Part shown: one piece after another, positions 14,237-22,068 of the stretch
Layout of the letters: each line of letters begins with the position of its first letter
Numbering within the stretch: the first letter of the stretch is position 1
Source of the DNA: Sulfuricella sp.
Lineage (GTDB): Bacteria; Pseudomonadota; Gammaproteobacteria; Burkholderiales; Sulfuricellaceae
Length of the DNA: 43,578 nucleotides
NCBI GenBank assembly: GCA_023266195.1
Contig: JAHFRP010000016.1
Location: 1 to 43,578, forward strand
Direction of reading: 5' to 3'
Notes under the pieces: generated by a model
Told to the model about the DNA's origin: nothing
The model's database searches: none
Seen by the model: only the letters and a program-made list of their open reading frames with translations
Translations under genes and position numbers: made by a program

Positions 14237-15343
14237 TTACCGTGCATTCTGTTCGATCTGCTCAAACAGTTTCTGTGCAGCAAGCCTGGCAGTGGCGTCT
14301 TGCTCCGGAGCGAGCGGATCAAGATCTACCCCGTCACGACCTGTGACATAGGCTGGACCGCCGACGTCATCGTCGTAGTCCGAACCGTCTTCGTTGATCG
14401 CGTAATGCGCGTCCTGGGTCAGATCCGTTCCGACCAACCGGGAGAGGTACACCCACGTCCAGCAGCGCTGCAGGTCACCGTGGTCGTATTCCTCAATGAG
14501 CTGGAGCATGGCATCCGTGTCTCCACTCTCGGCAGCACGGGTCAGCCAATGCCTGGCATCAGCAGGACGGCCCATGCATTCTGCAATAGCGGCAACTGCT
14601 GCTGGATCAGCATCAACATGCTGATGTGGTTGATCGAAGAAGGACGGATCGTCAAATCGCTCCGCCAGGTCGAGAAGTGCATCTTGATGACCCAGCCGAC
14701 CAGCCTCCTTCAAATGGTGAGCGTACTTTTCAGCATGGGCCAGACGAGACGCATGCGCTTCAGCCCACTCCTTTTCCACCCCCGTCAGGACACGTCCCTG
14801 CTGCCCCTGGGCGTACCAATAGGAACTCCCAGCGTCCGGGTCATCTTCATCGTCGCGAGCGTATATCAGTGCCAGTGCGTAATGAGCCTGGGCATTGCCC
14901 TTGCTGGCTGCAGCATCCAATCCGTCAACGAGGATCGGTCCGAACTCCTCGTCGGTAGGCTCGAATAGTTCATCCTCATCGTATTCGAGCTCGTCGTCCT
15001 GGTTGGGCGATTCGCCTCGCAGGCGACTGATCAATGACGAGATGCTGGCGATGCCAATTTGCCGCTCTGTCAGGAAGGATTCCAGCGCCGACGTCGCTAG
15101 AGTCGCGGTGTCAGGCCGATATCCAAGCTCAATGCAACGTCGGTTGATGAACGCACCTTGCGGAAGTGCCCGCCTATCGTTCTGGCGCAGCTCCGTCAGT
15201 ACGGTATTCACACCAAACGCGGCGTGGGAGTTGAAGCCAAAGGAAGCAGCCAGCAGCTCGTAGATGTGGGCTCTCTTGAAAGAGGCTCCGGTGCTGGCCT
15301 GTACGTGTTGCTGCGCGGAGTACGCGAGTTCTTTGATTGTCAT
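14237..15343 (-). CDS. Sel1/TPR-like repeat protein of unknown function
   Basis: A 368-residue cytoplasmic protein with no signal peptide. The N-terminal 50 residues (HIYELLAASFGFNSHAAF) resemble a small domain found at the start of several accessory-region proteins. The middle is very acidic (residues about 125-140). The rest has repeats of the Sel1/TPR kind: GNAQAHYALALIYARDD, GHQDALLDLAERF and SGDTDAMLQLIEEY. Sel1 repeats are protein-protein scaffolds. I chose ATG 15343, which has TTGAGGAAAAG upstream; an ATG 15 codons earlier (15388) lacks a ribosome site. A TATAAA at 15492-15497 may belong to its promoter. It sits between the AbiE module and the recombinase remnant. Confidence 0.6.
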   Translation of the reverse strand: MTIKELAYSAQQHVQASTGASFKRAHIYELLAASFGFNSHAAFGVNTVLTELRQNDRRALPQGAFINRRCIELGYRPDTATLATSALESFLTERQIGIASISSLISRLRGESPNQDDELEYDEDELFEPTDEEFGPILVDGLDAAASKGNAQAHYALALIYARDDEDDPDAGSSYWYAQGQQGRVLTGVEKEWAEAHASRLAHAEKYAHHLKEAGRLGHQDALLDLAERFDDPSFFDQPHQHVDADPAAVAAIAECMGRPADARHWLTRAAESGDTDAMLQLIEEYDHGDLQRCWTWVYLSRLVGTDLTQDAHYAINEDGSDYDDDVGGPAYVTGRDGVDLDPLAPEQDATARLAAQKLFEQIEQNAR

Positions 15344-15515
15344 GACAAACTTTTCCTCAATGCCACGCCGGTTTCGGGTCAGGCGCACACGTTTAAGTCC
15401 CCGACGACGAGGCTCAAAGAGAAGTTTTCAGTGACTGTGAAGCAACGCCTTTTTTTACTCGTGTGCAAGTATGGTGGGCACCGGTGCTGATTTTATACCG
15501 GTGCAACCGCCCGGT

Positions 15516-15944
15516 CTATACAAGCCTGGCCCGCTGCTCATCCCACAGCGCAGGTGGGTCCACCGCCAGGTCAAACAGCGTGACGTGGTTGGGCAGCGTG
15601 TCGTCCAGGATGGCCGCCACGATATCGGATGCCAGCGTGGTCAGGTTGACCATGCGGCTTACATAGCTGTTGTCGATTCCTTCCTGCGTGGCGATTTCCT
15701 TCAAGGACTTCGCCTCTCCTGACTCCAGCATCGCCAACCAGCGGTGGCCCCTGGCCAGCGCCAGTTGGATGGTGGTCGGAGCCACGTCCCACGGTCTGAC
15801 CGGCGCGGTCTCGCCGTTTGGCAATGAAACCAGCTTGCGACCGTTGCGGCGTTTGATCTGGATCGGCAAGGATAAGGTCAGCCTGCCGTCGCTGGTCTGG
15901 AGAATGTCCGGCTCGCCGGTTTTCTGGATGCGGATATCGCTCAT
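15516..15944 (-). CDS. Recombinase-associated helix-turn-helix protein
   Basis: A 142-residue protein whose start overlaps the recombinase stop (ATGA, 15941-15944). The N-terminal half is strand-rich and basic (IQIKRRNGRKLVSLP). The C-terminal half holds a ParB/KorB-like helix-turn-helix: SLKEIATQEGIDNSYVSRMV. Small proteins of this type are commonly found directly after large serine recombinases in integrative elements. The role may be control of excision or of recombinase expression (inference). It appears intact although its partner is truncated. Confidence 0.6.
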   Translation of the reverse strand: MSDIRIQKTGEPDILQTSDGRLTLSLPIQIKRRNGRKLVSLPNGETAPVRPWDVAPTTIQLALARGHRWLAMLESGEAKSLKEIATQEGIDNSYVSRMVNLTTLASDIVAAILDDTLPNHVTLFDLAVDPPALWDEQRARLV

Positions 15945-16330
15945 GCCAGTGCCTCCGCTGGTTGGTTGGTGGCCTCGGGACGCAGTTCCAGCACCAGCCG
16001 TTCGATGCCGTTGGCTCGCAACCGAACCTCGAGATCGTTGGGTGACACGATGACCTTCTCGACCAGCAGCTTCACGATCCGGGCCTGTTCTGCCGGGAAC
16101 AGCTGATCCCAAATCGCGTCGAGCCGGGTCATGGCCACGGCGATCTTGGCTTTGTCCAGTGTCGGGTCGAGCTTGATCGCCTGCGGCAGCATGTCGCCGA
16201 GCAAATTCGGGGCGCGCAGGATGGCACGCAGCTGGTCAAGCACTGCTGACTCCAGTTCTGCGGCTGGCAAACGCGGCAGGCCCGAGGCACCCGCGTGCGC
16301 CTTGGTGTCGCGTTGGGCCCGTAGGATGCG
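15941..16330 (-). pseudogene. Truncated large serine recombinase (C-terminal part only)
   Basis: About 130 residues match the end of resolvase/invertase-type large serine recombinases: GASGLPRLPAAELESAVLDQ, the run WDQLFPAEQARIVKLLVEKV, and SPNDLEVRLRANGIERLVLE. A full protein has about 500-550 residues, with the catalytic serine domain first. The catalytic domain and zinc ribbon are missing. Upstream of about 16330 the frame continues into unrelated sequence toward the higBA promoter. The truncation leaves no working integrase in this accessory region. Confidence 0.75.
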
Positions 16331-16382
16331 GTGAGCTTGCGAACCACATCCTGTGATACTGCTCCAGAGGCATCCCACAACA

Positions 16383-16412
16383 TTGAACAATATACCGTTA
16401 GCGGTATATACT
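16383..16412 (+). promoter_or_regulatory. higBA promoter and palindromic operator
   Basis: TTGAAC (16383-16388) and TATACT (16407-16412) are 18 bases apart. Between them and overlapping the -10 is the perfect inverted repeat ATATACCG-TTAG-CGGTATAT (16390-16409), a likely binding site for the HigA antitoxin. The -10 ends only seven bases before the toxin ATG (16420), so the message may have almost no leader. Confidence 0.6.
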
Positions 16413-16419
16413 TGCATCA

Positions 16420-16798
16420 ATGAAACCATTCGTCCCCCAGGAAAAACCGCTCCTTTGGATCGGGTCAGCCAAGAAGGATTTGCTGGCCTTTCCCGGCGAG
16501 GCAGTGGACGATTTCGGTTATGCGCTGGGCGTGGTGCAGATGGGCGGAATGCCGCCATCGGCCAAGCCCTGGAAAGGCGAAGGGCCGGGCGTGTTCGAGA
16601 TTGTCGAGGATCATCGCGGCGATACCTACCGGGTGGCCTTACACGGTGCGGTTTGCGAAAGCGGTTTATGTGCTGCACTGCTTCCAGAAGAAATCGCCGT
16701 CCGGCATACGCACGGCCAGGAACGATGTGGATTTGATACATGAGCGCCTGAAAACGGCGCAAGCAGATTATGAGGCGCGCTATGGAAAAGACGACTGA
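16420..16798 (+). pseudogene. higB: HigB/RelE-family toxin with a frameshift
   Basis: The gene encodes a phage-derived RelE/HigB-like ribonuclease toxin, but it is broken. The first part (PLLWIGSAKKDLLAFPGEAV through EIVEDHRGDTYRVAL) is in one frame. The rest (TVRFAKAVYVLHCFQKKSPS then ERLKTAQADYEARYGKDD) continues in another. The family expects a tyrosine between AL and TVRF; a loss of two bases near 16640-16650 explains both the missing residue and the shift. In the first frame the product ends early at 16743. Without recoding no full toxin would be made. Downstream higA overlaps its 3' end. Confidence 0.75.
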
Positions 16799-17117
16799 TA
16801 CGGTAGATGTTGGCAGCGGCGATGTTTTCCGCGATCTGGGTTATGCCGATGCGGGGGAGCGCAAACTGCGCGTGCAGCTTGCCATGCGGGTGAATGAAAT
16901 CATCAAGGACAAGCGCCTCACCCAAGCCGCTGCCGCGTCGCTGTTCGGCATCCCCCAGCCCCATGTCTCAGAACTCAAGCATTTCAAGCTTAACCGCTTC
17001 TCCTCCGAACGGCTGCTGCATTTCATGACGCAACTCGACCGCGATGTCGAAATCGTCATCCGCCCACGGGATGCCGCCCATGCCACGGGCCAGCTATCGG
17101 TGCTGTTCGCCGTTTGA
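16782..17117 (+). CDS. higA: HigA-family antitoxin (XRE-type regulator)
   Basis: A 111-residue antitoxin with a helix-turn-helix in the middle (LTQAAAASLFGIPQPHVSEL, residues about 51-70) and the family C-terminal LLHFMTQLDRDVEIVIRP. HigA neutralises HigB and represses the pair through the upstream palindrome. I prefer ATG 16782; an ATG four codons earlier is possible. It overlaps the toxin 3' end by 17 bases. It is intact while its toxin is frameshifted, so it may persist as a stand-alone repressor or as protection against related toxins. Confidence 0.8.
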   Translation: MEKTTDTVDVGSGDVFRDLGYADAGERKLRVQLAMRVNEIIKDKRLTQAAAASLFGIPQPHVSELKHFKLNRFSSERLLHFMTQLDRDVEIVIRPRDAAHATGQLSVLFAV

Positions 17118-17217
17118 GTCCAGCGGCATCCCGCTAAAGCCGATTGCTCTGGGGGTATTTATCGAAATCGCACCATGAAACAGCAGGTGGATTTCAAGCA
17201 ATGACAGAGCTAAGCTT

Positions 17218-17493
17218 TTAGTGCCGACGTATCCGGTTGGTGCGGTAGCCCACCGTCACCACCTCGTTCTGGGGGTCGAGGACGGCGTACATATCCGCCC
17301 AGCGGTCGATCTGGCGCGGCGGCAGCGACTTGGCCAAGGCGGCCTTGCCCACGCTGTTCAAGTACACCACCCGGCTGCCGTGGGGCGCATGTTCGACGCT
17401 GCCGTAGGCGAACAGCGTTTCCAGCGCCTGGGGCGGGATGCCGCGGCGCTTCATGCTCATTCTGGCGTGGCTGCTGACGATGCCCAGTTTCAT
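17218..17493 (-). CDS. Small basic protein of unknown function (possible toxin-like partner)
   Basis: A 91-residue protein starting MKLGIVSSHARMSMKRRGIP. A later part reads YGSVEHAPHGSRVVYLNSVG, and the end is VVTVGYRTNRIRRH. The pattern of an N-terminal HA..RM..RGI stretch with a C-terminal strand VVTVGYRT..I is similar to DUF4258-type small proteins, some of which act as toxins. I cannot assign the family firmly. GGGAG lies at good distance before ATG 17493. The gene lies 14 bases after the 59-codon gene and forms an operon with it, divergent from the WYL regulator. Confidence 0.55.
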   Translation of the reverse strand: MKLGIVSSHARMSMKRRGIPPQALETLFAYGSVEHAPHGSRVVYLNSVGKAALAKSLPPRQIDRWADMYAVLDPQNEVVTVGYRTNRIRRH

Positions 17494-17507
17494 GTTTTTC
17501 TCCCTGC

Positions 17508-17687
17508 TCAAAACAGGCTGGCGCTGGCGATTCGTTCGGATGCCTTGATACTTTTGCGCATCTGGCTGATCTGCCGGTCCATCTGGCGCAGCGTCGCCGG
17601 CCGCACCGTGGTTTTCCCCTCCGCCGCCGCGCGGTTGCAAATGCGGCGAATCGCCAATACCAGCTTCAATCCGTTCTGCTTTCCCAT
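17508..17687 (-). CDS. Small helical protein of unknown function (59 residues)
   Basis: A frame of 59 codons from ATG 17687 to TGA 17508-17510. An excellent AAGGAG lies at 17695-17700 on the minus strand. The product is basic and predicted helical: it starts MGKQNGLKLVLAIRRICNRA and contains TLRQMDRQISQMRKSIKA. Codon choice matches neighbouring genes. It precedes the 91-residue gene by 14 bases. Gene size, order and the divergent regulator resemble a small two-gene module such as a toxin-antitoxin pair, but no homology supports that yet. Confidence 0.55.
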   Translation of the reverse strand: MGKQNGLKLVLAIRRICNRAAAEGKTTVRPATLRQMDRQISQMRKSIKASERIASASLF

Positions 17688-17780
17688 CGCAATCTCCTTT
17701 CAGGTTGGGTATGCGATGCATTATGGGATATAGTGTGGCTCACAGAATGAGCCATACATAAACATTTCAGGAAAATATTC

Positions 17781-18776
17781 ATGGATCGCACGGAACGCTT
17801 CTATCGCATCGACCAGCTGCTGCATGAGCGCAAGGTCGTCCACATCGAAACTTTTCTCGAAGAACTGGAAATCTCCCGCGCCACCTTCAAGCGGGACATC
17901 GAACATCTGCGCGACCGGCTGAACGCGCCCATCGTGTGGGACAGGAAAGCCGGCGGATACTGTTTCGGCCAACCGGTGGCGGGGAGCAAATACGAGCTGC
18001 CGGGCCTGTGGTTCAACGCTTCGGAAATCCACGCCCTGCTCACCATGCAGCACCTGCTGCAGAACCTGGGGCCGGGGCTGCTTTCGCCCCATGTCGATCC
18101 CCTGCTCACCCGGCTGAAAGTGCTGCTCGAATCGGCCGAGATTCCGATGGATTCGGTCGAGAAGCGCATCCGCATCCTGCGCGTGAACGCCCGCTCCTAC
18201 GAGCCGGAGCATTTCGCGCCGATCGCCACCGCCGTGCTCCAGCGCAAGAAGCTGGAGATCAGCTATTACATCCGCAGCCGGGACGAAACGCAGGACCGCG
18301 TCCTGTCGCCGCAGCGCCTGACGCACTACCGCGACAACTGGTATCTGGACGCCTGGTGCCACCTGCGCAACGGCATCCGCAGCTTCTCGCTGGACGCCAT
18401 CCGCCGGGTGCGGCCGATCAACGAATCGGCGCAGGATGTCGGCGAACGCGAGCTCGACGAAACCCTCGGCGCCGGCTACGGGATTTTTTCCGGCAAGGAA
18501 GTGAAATGGGCGCAGCTGCGTTTCACGCCGCAGCGCGCCCGCTGGGTAAGCCGCGAAGCCTGGCACCCGGAGCAGAAATCGCACTACGACGCCGCCGGGC
18601 GCTACATCCTGAACGTGCCCTACAGCGACGACCGGGAACTGGTGATGGACATCCTGAAATTCGGCCCGGAGGTGGAAGTGCTGGAGCCGGCCGCCCTGCG
18701 CCAAAGGATCGTCGAACTGGTCGGCCGGACGTCGGAGCTATACGGAAAAATCCCCCTGGCGGCTGACGAAAACTGA
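17781..18776 (+). CDS. WYL-domain transcriptional regulator (YafY type)
   Basis: A 331-residue regulator. The N-terminal helix-turn-helix (residues about 1-60) contains HIETFLEELEISRATFKRDI. A WYL domain follows (about 140-215, with YYIRSRDETQDRVLSPQRLT and DNWYLDAWCHLR), and a C-terminal WCX extension ends near residue 325. WYL domains bind nucleic acid or nucleotide-like ligands, and such regulators often control DNA repair or defence genes. The gene is divergent from the two small genes at 17218-17687, with about 90 bases between starts, so it probably regulates them and itself (inference). Nothing marks it as broken. Confidence 0.85.
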   Translation: MDRTERFYRIDQLLHERKVVHIETFLEELEISRATFKRDIEHLRDRLNAPIVWDRKAGGYCFGQPVAGSKYELPGLWFNASEIHALLTMQHLLQNLGPGLLSPHVDPLLTRLKVLLESAEIPMDSVEKRIRILRVNARSYEPEHFAPIATAVLQRKKLEISYYIRSRDETQDRVLSPQRLTHYRDNWYLDAWCHLRNGIRSFSLDAIRRVRPINESAQDVGERELDETLGAGYGIFSGKEVKWAQLRFTPQRARWVSREAWHPEQKSHYDAAGRYILNVPYSDDRELVMDILKFGPEVEVLEPAALRQRIVELVGRTSELYGKIPLAADEN

Positions 18777-18857
18777 ACTATGGTTAATCTTGCAGCAGAT
18801 TTTTTGGCCGACGCAACGCACCGGCATCCGCAACGAAACCAGAAAGGAGCGACCATC

Positions 18858-19220
18858 ATGGCAAATCCGTTCGTACACGTGGAGCTCAGCACCGACAACG
18901 TCGGCAAGGCGAAGGAGTTTTACGGACAGCTATTCAACTGGACCCTGGAAGACATGCCGATGCCCGGCGGCACGTACACCATGATCAGGGTCGGCGAGGG
19001 CACCGGCGGCGGGATGATGAAAAACCCCGAGGCCGGGACTCCGTCCGCCTGGTTGCCATATGTGCAGGTGGACGACATCGACGCCTCGACGAAAAAAGCG
19101 AAATCACTGGGTGCGGAAGTATGCGTGGACGTGATGGAAGTCGAGGGCGCCGGCTGGCTGAGCGTCATCACCGACCCGACCGGCGCCAAGCTGGGGATGT
19201 GGAAACCGAAGCCGATGTGA
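18858..19220 (+). CDS. VOC-family protein (glyoxalase/bleomycin-resistance fold)
   Basis: A 120-residue single VOC-domain protein. It begins MANPFVHVELSTDNVGKAKE, the typical first beta-alpha unit, and continues with FYGQLFNWTLEDMPMPGG. The second half has VQVDDIDASTKKAKSLGAEV and ends ITDPTGAKLGMWKPK, the usual final strands. AAAGGAG (18843-18849) fixes the start at ATG 18858 rather than at 18780. Relatives are small metal-binding isomerases, lyases or binding proteins; the substrate is unknown. It converges on capA with a family B repeat between. Confidence 0.85.
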   Translation: MANPFVHVELSTDNVGKAKEFYGQLFNWTLEDMPMPGGTYTMIRVGEGTGGGMMKNPEAGTPSAWLPYVQVDDIDASTKKAKSLGAEVCVDVMEVEGAGWLSVITDPTGAKLGMWKPKPM

Positions 19221-19248
19221 GCGGTGATAGGCACAATCGGGGGCTCGC

Positions 19249-19322
19249 AGGTCGGGCACCCCGTGCCCGACAAATCCCCTCCGACAGTCCATCAAACCGT
19301 CGGGCACGGCGTGCCCGACCTA
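19249..19322. repeat. Inverted repeat family B, copy 1
   Basis: Each arm is itself a short hairpin of the type GTCGGGCACCCCGTGCCCGAC. The two arms are complementary to one another and are separated by about 28 bases. The right edge supplies the TAG stop of capA (19320-19322, minus strand). It lies between convergent genes and may act as a two-way terminator. Confidence 0.85.
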
Positions 19323-20294
19323 CCTGTTCCTGCACAACCGGACCGCCTCGTCGCCGCTTTGCCCGCAAGGCGTGAGCGCGCCGGGAACGGGATGCGGCGT
19401 GCCTTCCGCGTCCATCTCGGCGGCCAGCGTATCCCAGCCGATCAGCCCCCGGCGGTCCACGGTCAGGCGCAGCAGCCAGCCGTGCCGGGTTTCGGCCGTT
19501 TCGAAACCGTCGAAGACGAAATTCCCCAGGCTGTAGACGATCAGCCGCCCCTTGTAGTATTCGGCGCCCTGCGTGACGTGGGGATGGCCGCCAATCACCA
19601 TGGCGGCCCCGGCGTCGATCATGGTGCGCGCCAGCTGTCGTTGGCGCTCGCTGGGTTCCGGCTCGCGCTCCCAGCCCCAGTGCATGAAGGGAATCACCAG
19701 GTCGGCGCCCGCCGCACGCGCGGCGCGGATATCCGCGATCACTTGGCTGTCCTCGCTCCAGGCCACGCCCGCCCAGTCGGGGCCGGCCTCGAACGCGCGC
19801 GGCTTGAATTCGTCGTAGCCCAGCACGGCGATGCGCAGCCCCTTGCGCTCGATCCACAGCGGCGCATGGGCATGCGCCAGGTCGCGCCCGCCGCCGAACG
19901 CGGCAATGCCGTTTTGGTCGAGCAGGGACAAGGTTTGCAGGAACGCCGCCTGGCCGTAATCGCCCGAGTGGTTGTTGGCGACGCCCAGCGCGTCGAAGCG
20001 CCCGCGCAGGACGTTCATCACCCGCGGATGGGCGCGGAAGGTGTAGATTTTGTGGTCGATCGCCCGGCCGACCGTGGCCACGGAACATTCCAGGTTGCCG
20101 ATACGGTAATCGGCGGCGGCAAGCGCGGCGGCGAACGGCGCCAGCGGATCGCGCCCGGACGCGATCGCCCTGCCCGGCCCATCGTCCAGCATCACGTCGC
20201 CGGCGAAGATCAGCCGCACCGGCTCGGCCTGGGCGCAGCCCGCCGCCAGCAGCAGCGCCGCGAGCCAACATTTCAGGATCGCGGACGCGCTCAT
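19320..20294 (-). CDS. CapA-family protein (poly-gamma-glutamate capsule synthesis type)
   Basis: A 324-residue exported protein of the CapA/PGA_cap family with a calcineurin-like phosphoesterase fold. Motifs are FAGDVMLDDGPG, IGNLECSVA, GVANNHSGDYG and IGGHPHVTQGAEYY, the last being the typical metal-site region. The N-terminus is a signal sequence; LLAAGC could be a lipobox, so the protein may be membrane-attached. CapA in Bacillus helps make poly-gamma-glutamate, but many proteobacterial members stand alone and are uncharacterised. The start overlaps the preceding small secreted gene (ATGA, 20291-20294). The TAG stop is part of a family B repeat. Confidence 0.85.
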   Translation of the reverse strand: MSASAILKCWLAALLLAAGCAQAEPVRLIFAGDVMLDDGPGRAIASGRDPLAPFAAALAAADYRIGNLECSVATVGRAIDHKIYTFRAHPRVMNVLRGRFDALGVANNHSGDYGQAAFLQTLSLLDQNGIAAFGGGRDLAHAHAPLWIERKGLRIAVLGYDEFKPRAFEAGPDWAGVAWSEDSQVIADIRAARAAGADLVIPFMHWGWEREPEPSERQRQLARTMIDAGAAMVIGGHPHVTQGAEYYKGRLIVYSLGNFVFDGFETAETRHGWLLRLTVDRRGLIGWDTLAAEMDAEGTPHPVPGALTPCGQSGDEAVRLCRNR

Positions 20295-20713
20295 TCCGCC
20301 GCCTCGCCGTCCGGCTCGATCCGGCACCAGTATTCGAGTTCGCCGCCGAGCTCCGGTTCGTAGACGAATTGCCGGCCGGTAAAGCCGTAAGGCGCGCCGT
20401 GATCGGCTGCCGGCGGATAGGGATAGATCGCCTGGTGGATCGGCTCCGGGCCGCCGTCGCGGTCGGCGTAGGCGTAAACCTTGATCGAGGCGAGGTCGGC
20501 CGGCCGGGTCTGGAACACCACCCGGAATTTGAAAAAAGAGCCGACCCGGATCGCCGGCACCGCGTAGGGCGAAGCTACCGGACGAGCCGTCAGCACGCGG
20601 CTTTCGCCGCCATAGGTGTAATGGCAGGCCACCTGTTCGGCCATGGCGGCGGCGCTCGTCGCTCCCGCCAGCATGCCCGCCAGCAGCCGGTTCGCAAATT
20701 TCGGCAAAGGCAC
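20291..20713 (-). CDS. Small secreted protein of unknown function, coupled to capA
   Basis: From GTG 20713 the product has 140 residues and begins with a plausible signal peptide: PLPKFANRLLAGMLAGATSA then AAMAEQ, with cleavage after AMA. Longer starts read through the repeat at 20808-20886 and are unlikely. The mature part has two cysteines (VACHYTYGG and EYWCRIEP) that could form a disulfide, and looks beta-rich. The gene overlaps capA by four bases, so the two products probably act together at the envelope. I do not recognise the family. The start choice is uncertain because no strong ribosome site is present. Confidence 0.55.
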   Translation of the reverse strand: MPLPKFANRLLAGMLAGATSAAAMAEQVACHYTYGGESRVLTARPVASPYAVPAIRVGSFFKFRVVFQTRPADLASIKVYAYADRDGGPEPIHQAIYPYPPAADHGAPYGFTGRQFVYEPELGGELEYWCRIEPDGEAAE

Positions 20714-20807
20714 CGGAAAACCCGCCCGTTGGATTGGAAAAAGCCAGTATAGGGGCGCCTTTGGCGGGGGGCAACCGGCCGCGTCGAAATTGCGATGCGG
20801 CCGATGT

Positions 20808-20886
20808 AGGTCGGGCACCCCGTGCCCGACGGTTCGATGAAAGATTCGCGGAACGCCGGATTGTCGGGCACGGGGTGCCCGACCTA
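20808..20886. repeat. Inverted repeat family B, copy 2
   Basis: Arms of the TAGGTCGGGCACCCCGTGCC type face each other around a 33-base centre. This copy lies between divergent genes (20713 minus, 20970 plus), so it cannot be acting as a terminator for either. It may lie within their promoter regions. Confidence 0.85.
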
Positions 20887-20969
20887 CTTGCGATTGGCCG
20901 CCGGCGCCTGCTATCGTTATGGGCTTGACGAACCGCCCGCCAGCCTTTGATCCCCGATTGAGAGATACC

Positions 20970-21887
20970 GTGTCCGACCTTCATGCTGTCGCCCTGCGCC
21001 CCGGCGCCGTGGCCGCTACCCATTCCGGCTCTTTCCACGCCGACGATGTCTTCGCCGCCGCCGCGCTGCGCCTTGCCAACCCTTCCCTGGCCATCCGCCG
21101 CACGCGCGAATCCGGGCTGCTGGAGCGCGCGGACATCGTGTTCGACGTGGGGCGCGTGTTCGACCCCGCCGCCTGCCGCTTCGACCACCATCAGCTCGAA
21201 TACCGGGAGGCACGCGACAACGGCATCCCGTTCAGCTCGTTCGGCCTGATCTGGCGCGAGCTCGGCGCGCAGCTGTGCGGCTCGGCCGCCGCTGCCGGCC
21301 GGGTCGATCACTGGCTGGTGCAGGGCGTGGATGCCATCGATTGCGGCGTTACGCTGAGCAAGGAAGCGTCGCCCGTCAACGTCATGTCCATTTCAACCGT
21401 CATCGGCGGCTTCAATCCCGGCTGGCAGGATGACACCACCGCGCCGGCCCAGGACCAGGCTTTCGAGCGTGCGCTCGGCATGGCGCTGGCGGTGCTGCAC
21501 AACGCCATCCGCGGCGCGCAGAACCTCGAAGCGGCGCGCGCCGCCGTTGCCCAGGGCACCTTGCTGGAAGGCGGGCGGCTGTTGCTGCTGGAGCGCGATC
21601 TGCCCTGGCAGGATACCGTGCTGGGGTGTTCCAGGTATGCCGAGCTGCTGTATGTGGTCTACCCCGACTCGCCGACAAAATGGCATGTGCACACCGTGCC
21701 GGACCATGCCGGCAGCTTCGACAACCGCAAATCGCTGCCCGAGCCCTGGGCCGGGCTGGACGGGGACAAGCTGGATGCCGCGACCGGCGTCGAGGGCGGC
21801 GTGTTTTGCCATCGCGGGCGTTTCGTCGCCGGCCACCGGACCAGGGAAGGCGCGCTGCAAATGGCGCGTTTGGCGCTGCTGGCGTAA
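20970..21887 (+). CDS. MYG1-family (UPF0160) predicted phosphoesterase/exonuclease
   Basis: A protein of about 305 residues related to MYG1, whose eukaryotic member is a 3'-5' RNA exonuclease of the DHH superfamily. The N-terminus has the signature THSGSFHADDVFAAAAL. The DHH motif is in CRFDHHQLEY, and ALLYVVYPDS-like and GLDGDKLDAATGV stretches follow the family pattern. I prefer GTG 20970, which has GAGAGA upstream and places the start just before the signature; ATG 20919 would add 17 residues. The bacterial role is not established. It ends directly at a family C repeat. Confidence 0.8.
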   Translation: MSDLHAVALRPGAVAATHSGSFHADDVFAAAALRLANPSLAIRRTRESGLLERADIVFDVGRVFDPAACRFDHHQLEYREARDNGIPFSSFGLIWRELGAQLCGSAAAAGRVDHWLVQGVDAIDCGVTLSKEASPVNVMSISTVIGGFNPGWQDDTTAPAQDQAFERALGMALAVLHNAIRGAQNLEAARAAVAQGTLLEGGRLLLLERDLPWQDTVLGCSRYAELLYVVYPDSPTKWHVHTVPDHAGSFDNRKSLPEPWAGLDGDKLDAATGVEGGVFCHRGRFVAGHRTREGALQMARLALLA

Positions 21888-22051
21888 AGCCGGTCACGGT
21901 AAATCATGGCGATGAGAACCGGGCAAACCGCCTCCCCCTTTGAAAAAGGGGGATTGAGGGGGATTTAACGGCGGCGGCTATTGATCACATCTTTAAATCC
22001 CCCCTAGCCCCCCTTTTTCAAAGGGGGGTATCCTTGTTTCATTGACTGGCT
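21888..22051. repeat. Family C foldback element, copy 2
   Basis: The same two-hairpin core as copy 1, in the opposite orientation. The outer ends are AGCCGGTCA (21888-21896) and TGACTGGCT (22043-22051), complementary at eight of nine positions and different from the ends of other copies. It fills the space between the MYG1 gene stop and the MFS gene. Confidence 0.8.
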
Positions 22052-22068
22052 CCAAATATCACATACGA

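Noticed and set aside
10692-17117. A prophage
   Set aside because: No capsid, tail, terminase, replication or lysis genes are seen; only toxin-antitoxin genes, repeats and a recombinase tail are present.
17493-17721. N-terminal extension of the 91-residue gene to 17721 (167 residues)
   Set aside because: The extension overlaps the better-supported 59-codon gene in another frame, has low-complexity composition, and the internal ATG 17493 has a good ribosome site.
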